Positions 1-5,816 of a DNA stretch of 5,816 bases are shown here, piece by piece. The stretch's first letter is position 1; the number at the start of each line of letters is the position of its first letter. Below the pieces are notes generated by a model. The model searched no databases. It was not told the DNA's origin and was given only the letters and a program-made list of their open reading frames with translations. A program made the position numbers and the translations under genes. The DNA is taken from positions 1 through 5,816 of the forward strand of contig VBDM01000040.1 of the NCBI GenBank assembly GCA_005881355.1, given 5' to 3'. The stretch comes from Betaproteobacteria bacterium (GTDB lineage: Bacteria; Pseudomonadota; Gammaproteobacteria; Burkholderiales; SG8-39).

Positions 1-634
1 CCCGCAGGGCGCCGGTCCGGGCCGGGCGCGCCGGATCCGCCATGACGGCGGGCTCGGGCGGCACGACGGCGAGCGTCACCCAGATCGCCGCGAGCGACAG
101 GATGCCGGTGAGATCGAAGATTCCGTCCATCCCGATGCGGCGATACAGGGCCGGCGCGGCGACGAGCGACACGGCAAAGGTCAATCCGATCGAGCCGCCG
201 ATCATCGCCATCGCCTTAGTGCGGTGCTCCTCGCGCGTGAGGTCGGCGGCGAACGCCGTCACCGGCGCGGCGATCGCGCCTGCTCCCTGGATCGCACGCC
301 CGAGAATGACCGTATGGATGTCCGACGCCGACGCGGCGACAAAGCTCCCCAATGTAAAAAGCAGCAGGCCGATGACGATCACGCGCTTCCTGCCGTAGCG
401 GTCGGAGGCCATCCCGTAGGGAATCTGCAGGATCCCCTGGGTCAGCCCGTAGGTTCCCAGCGCCAGGCCCACGAGCGCCTGACTGTCGCCGCCCGCGAGC
501 TGCGGGGCGTGCACGGCGAACACCGGCAGGATCAAAAAGAGCCCGAGCATGCGCAGTGCGAAGAGCGACGCGAGCGACAGGCTCGCGCGCATTTCGAGGG
601 GGGACATCCGCCCTGGCACGGCCTGGGACGTCAT
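1..634 (-). CDS. YajR-like MFS transporter, N-terminal part (3' end off the left edge)
   Basis: About 211 residues are visible and the frame is open to the window edge. This is an inner-membrane secondary transporter of the major facilitator superfamily, drug-efflux-like branch; its substrate cannot be told. Hydrophobic segments lie near residues 20-42, 52-74, 85-103, 107-129, 142-162 and 173-192, fitting the first six of twelve helices. MFS motif A is clear after helix 2 (GMASDRYGRK, residues 74-83). A motif B-like ILGRAIQGAGAI (110-121, Arg113) lies in helix 4, and DLTREEHRTKAMA (131-143) precedes helix 5. These stretches and the N-terminal LRMLG closely resemble Escherichia coli YajR as I recall it. 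The helix 5 motif C is degenerate (VAAP, where YajR has LGP). The ATG at 634-632 is taken as the start. ATGs at 607 and 592 are in frame, the former aligns with an internal Met of YajR, and none has a strong ribosome site. It is divergent from uvrA. The C-terminal half, including any YajR-type extra domain, lies outside the window. Confidence 0.88.
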   Translation of the reverse strand, partial: MTSQAVPGRMSPLEMRASLSLASLFALRMLGLFLILPVFAVHAPQLAGGDSQALVGLALGTYGLTQGILQIPYGMASDRYGRKRVIVIGLLLFTLGSFVAASASDIHTVILGRAIQGAGAIAAPVTAFAADLTREEHRTKAMAMIGGSIGLTFAVSLVAAPALYRRIGMDGIFDLTGILSLAAIWVTLAVVPPEPAVMADPARPARTGALR

Positions 635-663
635 GGGAGTAGCGGGGACGCTGCGAAATTTTG

Positions 664-669
664 TATAGT
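664..669 (+). promoter_or_regulatory. Candidate -10 element for uvrA
   Basis: TATAGT matches the sigma-70 -10 consensus TATAAT at five of six positions. It lies in the only AT-rich patch (about 656-670) of the 63-base spacer between the divergent MFS gene and uvrA. Transcription would start near 676, giving a leader of about 20 bases. No convincing -35 hexamer is found 16-19 bases upstream, where the sequence is G-rich. The element would therefore be weak or dependent on an activator. On the opposite strand the same patch offers only poor -10 matches for the MFS gene. Confidence 0.4.
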
Positions 670-697
670 AGCAGGTTCGACTTCGCCCACAGGCCCG

Positions 698-3532
<2,835 letters not shown>

Positions 3533-3533
3533 A

Positions 3534-4979
3534 TTACGATTCGATTTTCTTCGATCGCGGCGGCTCGGGCGGGAGTTGAACGCCCGCGCGCGTCAGCGCT
3601 TCAGGCTGCAGTATCTTGTCGAGCTCCTCCTTGGTGAGGAGCTTCTTCTCCAGAACCAGCTCGTACACGGTCCTGCCGGTGGCAAGCGCTTCGCGCGCCA
3701 CCTCGCTCGCCGCGGAATAGCCGATATAGGGATTGAGCGCGGTCACCAGACCGATCGAATTCCGGACCGTTTGCGCCATGCGCTCCCGGTTTGCGGTGAT
3801 GCCCCGGACGCAGCGCTCGCGCAAGGTGTCGCAGCCGTTCCTGAGATGCGTGAGGCTCTTGAACAGGCTGTGCGCGATGATCGGCTCGAAGGCGTTGAGC
3901 TGCAGTTGGCCCGCCTCCGCGGCAAAGCTCACGGTCACGTCGTTGCCGATGACCTCGAAGGCGATCTGATTCACGACCTCGGGGATCACGGGATTCACCT
4001 TGCCCGGCATGATCGAGGAGCCCGCCTGCACCGGCGGCAAGTTGATCTCGACCAGCCCGGCGCGCGGACCCGAGGACAGAAGCCGCAGATCGTTGCAGAC
4101 CTTGGAAAGCTTGACGGCGATCCGCTTCAGGACACCGGACAACTGCACGAAAGCGCCCGCGTCCTGGGTGGCTTCGACGAGGTTCGACGCCGTGACGAGG
4201 GGGATCCCCGTGATGTCGGCGAGCCGCTGGCGCACCATCGCGGCGTAGTCGGGGTGGGCGTTGATGCCGGTGCCGATGGCGGTCGCCCCCAGATTGATCT
4301 CGGTGATGAGCAGTGCCGCCTCCTTCAACCGCTCTTCGTCCTCCTCCAGCATCACGGCGTAGGTGGTGAATTCCTGGCCTAGCGTCATCGGCACGGCATC
4401 CTGGAGCTGCGTGCGCCCCATTTTCAGCACGTCGGTGAACTCCTGCGCCTTGGCACTGAAAGCGAGGCGGAGCTCCCGCATCGATGCGCCGAGGCGATCG
4501 ATCACGAAGTGCAGCGCCACTTTGACGGCGGTCGGATAGACGTCGTTGGTGCTCTGGCTCATGTTGACGTCTTCGACCGGATGCAGATGCTGGTACTCGC
4601 CGCGCCGGTGGCCGAGCAGCTCGAGCGCGCGATTGGCGATCACCTCGTTCGCGTTCATGTTGGTCGAGGTCCCCGCCCCGCCCTGGACGACGTCCACCAC
4701 GAACTGGTCGAGCAGCTCGCCCTCGCGGAGCTCCTCGCAGGCCCGCACGATCGCCCGGGCCTTCCCGTCCGCAAGCAGTCCGAGCGGGTTGTTGGCGAGG
4801 GCCGCCGCCTGTTTCACGCACGCGAGCGCGCGCACGAGGTCGGGATAAATCGAGATCGAAGTGCCCGTGATCGGAAAGTTCTCCAGGGCGCGCAGCGTGT
4901 GGATTCCGTAATACGCTTTCGCGGGGACGGCGCGGTCCCCGAGGAGATCGTGCTCGACGCGCGTCGGGGCTTGGCTCAT
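3534..4979 (-). CDS. aspA: Aspartate ammonia-lyase (aspartase)
   Basis: The product has 481 residues, close to E. coli AspA (478). It is predicted to deaminate L-aspartate reversibly to fumarate and ammonium in the cytoplasm, as a homotetramer of the aspartase/fumarase superfamily. Family motifs in order are GGAGTSTNMNANE (100-112), SQSTNDVYPT (141-150), GRTQLQDAVPMTLGQEF (188-204), and the mobile catalytic loop GSSIMPGKVNP (320-330). The catalytic serine is expected in the SS pair of that loop. Aspartase is favoured over class II fumarase because of GRTQLQDAVPMT (fumarases usually have GRTHLQDATPLT) and VNPVIPEVVNQIAFEVIGND after the loop. Gly326 stands where E. coli AspA has Ala; both occur in the family. 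No residue expected to be essential is missing. The start ATG at 4979-4977 follows a strong ribosome site. The gene is divergent from a GltI-type binding protein, which fits use of imported aspartate. Its TAA stop is one base from that of uvrA. Confidence 0.95.
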   Translation of the reverse strand: MSQAPTRVEHDLLGDRAVPAKAYYGIHTLRALENFPITGTSISIYPDLVRALACVKQAAALANNPLGLLADGKARAIVRACEELREGELLDQFVVDVVQGGAGTSTNMNANEVIANRALELLGHRRGEYQHLHPVEDVNMSQSTNDVYPTAVKVALHFVIDRLGASMRELRLAFSAKAQEFTDVLKMGRTQLQDAVPMTLGQEFTTYAVMLEEDEERLKEAALLITEINLGATAIGTGINAHPDYAAMVRQRLADITGIPLVTASNLVEATQDAGAFVQLSGVLKRIAVKLSKVCNDLRLLSSGPRAGLVEINLPPVQAGSSIMPGKVNPVIPEVVNQIAFEVIGNDVTVSFAAEAGQLQLNAFEPIIAHSLFKSLTHLRNGCDTLRERCVRGITANRERMAQTVRNSIGLVTALNPYIGYSAASEVAREALATGRTVYELVLEKKLLTKEELDKILQPEALTRAGVQLPPEPPRSKKIES

Positions 4980-4985
4980 GTCGCG

Positions 4986-4993
4986 CTCCTTCC
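4986..4993 (-). promoter_or_regulatory. Ribosome binding site of aspA
   Basis: Read on the minus strand this is GGAAGGAG. It lies six bases before the ATG at 4979 and contains the core AGGAG. It settles the choice of aspA start. Confidence 0.8.
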
Positions 4994-5007
4994 CGGCAGG
5001 AGATCAA

Positions 5008-5013
5008 ATTCTA
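5008..5013 (-). promoter_or_regulatory. Candidate -10 element for aspA
   Basis: On the minus strand the sequence is TAGAAT, matching TATAAT at five of six positions, in a short AT-rich patch 29 bases upstream of the aspA ATG. No good -35 hexamer lies 16-18 bases further upstream. That space is instead occupied by the tandem GCGTTCC heptamers. The leader would be short, roughly 20-25 bases. No FNR- or CRP-like palindrome was recognised, although E. coli aspA is known to respond to these regulators. Confidence 0.35.
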
Positions 5014-5024
5014 TTCCGCTCGAG

Positions 5025-5038
5025 GCGTTCCGCGTTCC
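5025..5038. repeat. Tandem heptamer GCGTTCC x2
   Basis: Two exact head-to-tail copies of GCGTTCC (5025-5031 and 5032-5038) lie in the intergenic region, upstream of the candidate aspA -10 and upstream of the gltI promoter. Seven-base half-sites in direct repeat could bind a regulator. Two copies could also arise by chance in GC-rich DNA. Confidence 0.4.
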
Positions 5039-5056
5039 CCGGTCGCCGGTGCCGCT

Positions 5057-5086
5057 TGGACAAGAAACGGGGGACTCCCGTACAAT
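5057..5086 (+). promoter_or_regulatory. Sigma-70-type promoter for the gltI-like gene
   Basis: The -35 hexamer TGGACA (5057-5062) matches TTGACA at five of six positions. The -10 hexamer TACAAT (5081-5086) matches TATAAT at five of six, with an 18-base spacer. The start of transcription would be near 5093, giving a leader of about 54 bases before the ATG at 5147. This is the best promoter match in the window. Its slightly long spacer contains a dyad, which suggests regulation. Confidence 0.65.
5067..5081. promoter_or_regulatory. 15-base dyad inside the gltI promoter spacer (possible operator)
   Basis: ACGGG (5067-5071) and CCCGT (5077-5081) are exact reverse complements around a five-base centre. 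The symmetry is centred at 5074 and broken only at the 5072/5076 pair. The dyad sits between the -35 and -10 hexamers and overlaps the first base of the -10. A protein bound there would affect promoter use directly. The regulator cannot be named. Confidence 0.4.
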
Positions 5087-5134
5087 CGCGAAGCCGCCGC
5101 CTACCATCACCGCACCGCCGCCCCCACGGCGCAC

Positions 5135-5140
5135 AAGGAG
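5135..5140 (+). promoter_or_regulatory. Ribosome binding site of the gltI-like gene
   Basis: AAGGAG lies six bases before the ATG at 5147, ideal spacing. It fixes the start, which is immediately followed by a signal peptide. Confidence 0.85.
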
Positions 5141-5146
5141 ACCGAC

Positions 5147-5816
5147 ATGACCCGACCCGTCACCCTAATTCTTGCCGCCCTGGCTCTGGCCGTTGCCGTT
5201 CCGGCGGCCGCGCAGGAAGGCACGCTGAAGAAGGTCAAGGACAGCGGCTCGATCACCATCGGGCACCGCGATGCGTCGGTCGCGTTGTCGTACTACGACG
5301 ACAAGCAGCAGCCGGTCGGCTACGCCGTCGACCTGTGCTTGCGCATCGTCGACGCGGTAAAGAACGAACTGAAGATGCCCAGAATCGACGTCAAATACCA
5401 GCTGGTGACTTCGGCCAACCGCATCCCGCTGATGGCGAACGGCACCATCGATCTCGAGTGCGGCTCGACCACCAACAACCTGGAGCGCCAGAAGCAGGTG
5501 TGGTTCACGATCACGCATTTCGTGACCGCGAACCGCTGGGTGGCGAAGAAGGCGTCGAGCATCAGGGCGCTCCCGGATCTCAAGGGGAAGACCATCGTCT
5601 CCACGGCCGGAACGACCAACATCAAGCAGATCACCGAGATCAACGCGGCGCAGAACCTCGGCATGAACATCATCTCGGCGAACGGCCACGCGGAGGCGTT
5701 CCAGATGGTCGAGACCGGCCGCGCGGTGGCGTTCGTCATGGACGACATCCTGCTCTACAGCTTGGCCGCCCAGTCGCGCAGCCCGGGCGACTACGCGATC
5801 TCGCCCGAAGCGCTCT
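5147..5816 (+). CDS. gltI: Glutamate/aspartate ABC transporter periplasmic binding protein, N-terminal part (3' end off the right edge)
   Basis: The first 223 residues are visible of a protein expected to be about 300 long. It should bind acidic amino acids in the periplasm and deliver them to an inner-membrane ABC permease and ATPase (GltJKL type). A signal peptide is clear: a hydrophobic stretch at residues 5-19, then AAA|QEG with likely cleavage after residue 22 and no lipobox cysteine. Segments shared with E. coli GltI as I recall it are GHRDASVALSYYD (39-51), NRIPLMANGTID (91-102), ECGSTTNNLERQKQ (104-117), DLKGKTIVSTAGTT (144-157), and ETGRAVAFVMDD (189-200). Probable ligand contacts are retained: Arg41, Arg92, Ser107-Thr109, Arg114, Thr156/157, His181 and the Asp199-Asp200 pair. 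Specificity for aspartate or glutamate rather than another polar amino acid is inferred from these segments. It is divergent from aspA, with a good promoter and ribosome site of its own. Permease and ATPase genes would be expected to the right. Confidence 0.9.
   Translation, partial: MTRPVTLILAALALAVAVPAAAQEGTLKKVKDSGSITIGHRDASVALSYYDDKQQPVGYAVDLCLRIVDAVKNELKMPRIDVKYQLVTSANRIPLMANGTIDLECGSTTNNLERQKQVWFTITHFVTANRWVAKKASSIRALPDLKGKTIVSTAGTTNIKQITEINAAQNLGMNIISANGHAEAFQMVETGRAVAFVMDDILLYSLAAQSRSPGDYAISPEAL

Noticed and set aside
90..584. Word CGCGAGCGACAGG present near 90-102 and again near 571-583
   Set aside because: Both copies lie in the MFS coding region and encode similar Leu-Ser-Leu-Ala helix residues. 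Shared codon use explains them.
651..674. CTGC-N16-GCAG inverted repeat around the uvrA -10 as a LexA site
   Set aside because: Its spacing is far from CTGT-N8-ACAG, and four-base arms are expected often by chance.
224..697. In-frame upstream extension of uvrA by 158 codons
   Set aside because: The encoded stretch is arginine-, histidine- and glutamine-rich with no family resemblance. It is antisense to the MFS gene, and the UvrA family N-terminus begins exactly at the ATG at 698.
3566..3586. Hairpin CGGGCG, nine-base loop, CGCCCG near the uvrA/aspA junction as a bidirectional terminator
   Set aside because: The six-base GC stem is real but lies inside the aspA coding region, and no T-run follows it on either strand, so it does not look like an intrinsic terminator.
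3576..5150. Open frames across aspA in other phases, including plus-strand frames at 3576-4382 and 4509-5150 and a minus-strand frame from 5007
   Set aside because: They are shadows of aspA, whose own frame contains every aspartase motif and is preceded by a good ribosome site. Their translations show no family features.
5165..5748. Minus-strand open frames opposite the gltI-like gene
   Set aside because: The plus frame has a signal peptide, ribosome site, promoter and GltI motifs. The opposite frames have none.

Overview
The window is high-GC (about two thirds G+C by eye) chromosomal DNA. It carries four ordinary-looking protein genes and almost no spare sequence. The UvrA sequence (for example LELSKRDTGRTLYILDEP near the C-terminus) and a drug-type MFS gene divergent from uvrA both point to a proteobacterium, most likely a betaproteobacterium. 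This assignment comes from remembered family sequences, not from a search.

Layout from left to right. (1) 634 to 1, minus strand: the N-terminal half of a YajR-like major facilitator transporter, running off the left edge. (2) 635-697: a 63-base divergent spacer with an AT-rich TATAGT element and no recognisable LexA box. (3) 698-3532, plus strand: complete uvrA, the damage-recognition ATPase of nucleotide excision repair. (4) 4979 to 3534, minus strand: complete aspA (aspartate ammonia-lyase), tail to tail with uvrA and with one base between the two stop codons. (5) 4980-5146: a 167-base divergent regulatory region. It holds a good sigma-70-type promoter for the rightward gene, a 15-base dyad inside that promoter's spacer, a tandem heptamer, and a weaker -10 for aspA. 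(6) 5147 onward, plus strand: the N-terminal ~223 residues of a GltI-type glutamate/aspartate-binding protein of an ABC importer, running off the right edge.

Two functional themes can be read. uvrA is a DNA-repair housekeeping gene, and the MFS gene beside it is probably a conserved positional neighbour rather than a partner. The aspA and gltI genes form a coherent divergent pair: the periplasmic protein captures aspartate or glutamate for import, and aspartase splits cytoplasmic aspartate into fumarate and ammonium. Shared control from the 167-base intergenic region is plausible.

I found no mobile element, CRISPR array, RNA gene, phage gene or pseudogene, and no evidence of a previously undescribed system. 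The points most worth a second look are the regulatory architecture between aspA and gltI and the one-base convergent junction of uvrA and aspA.
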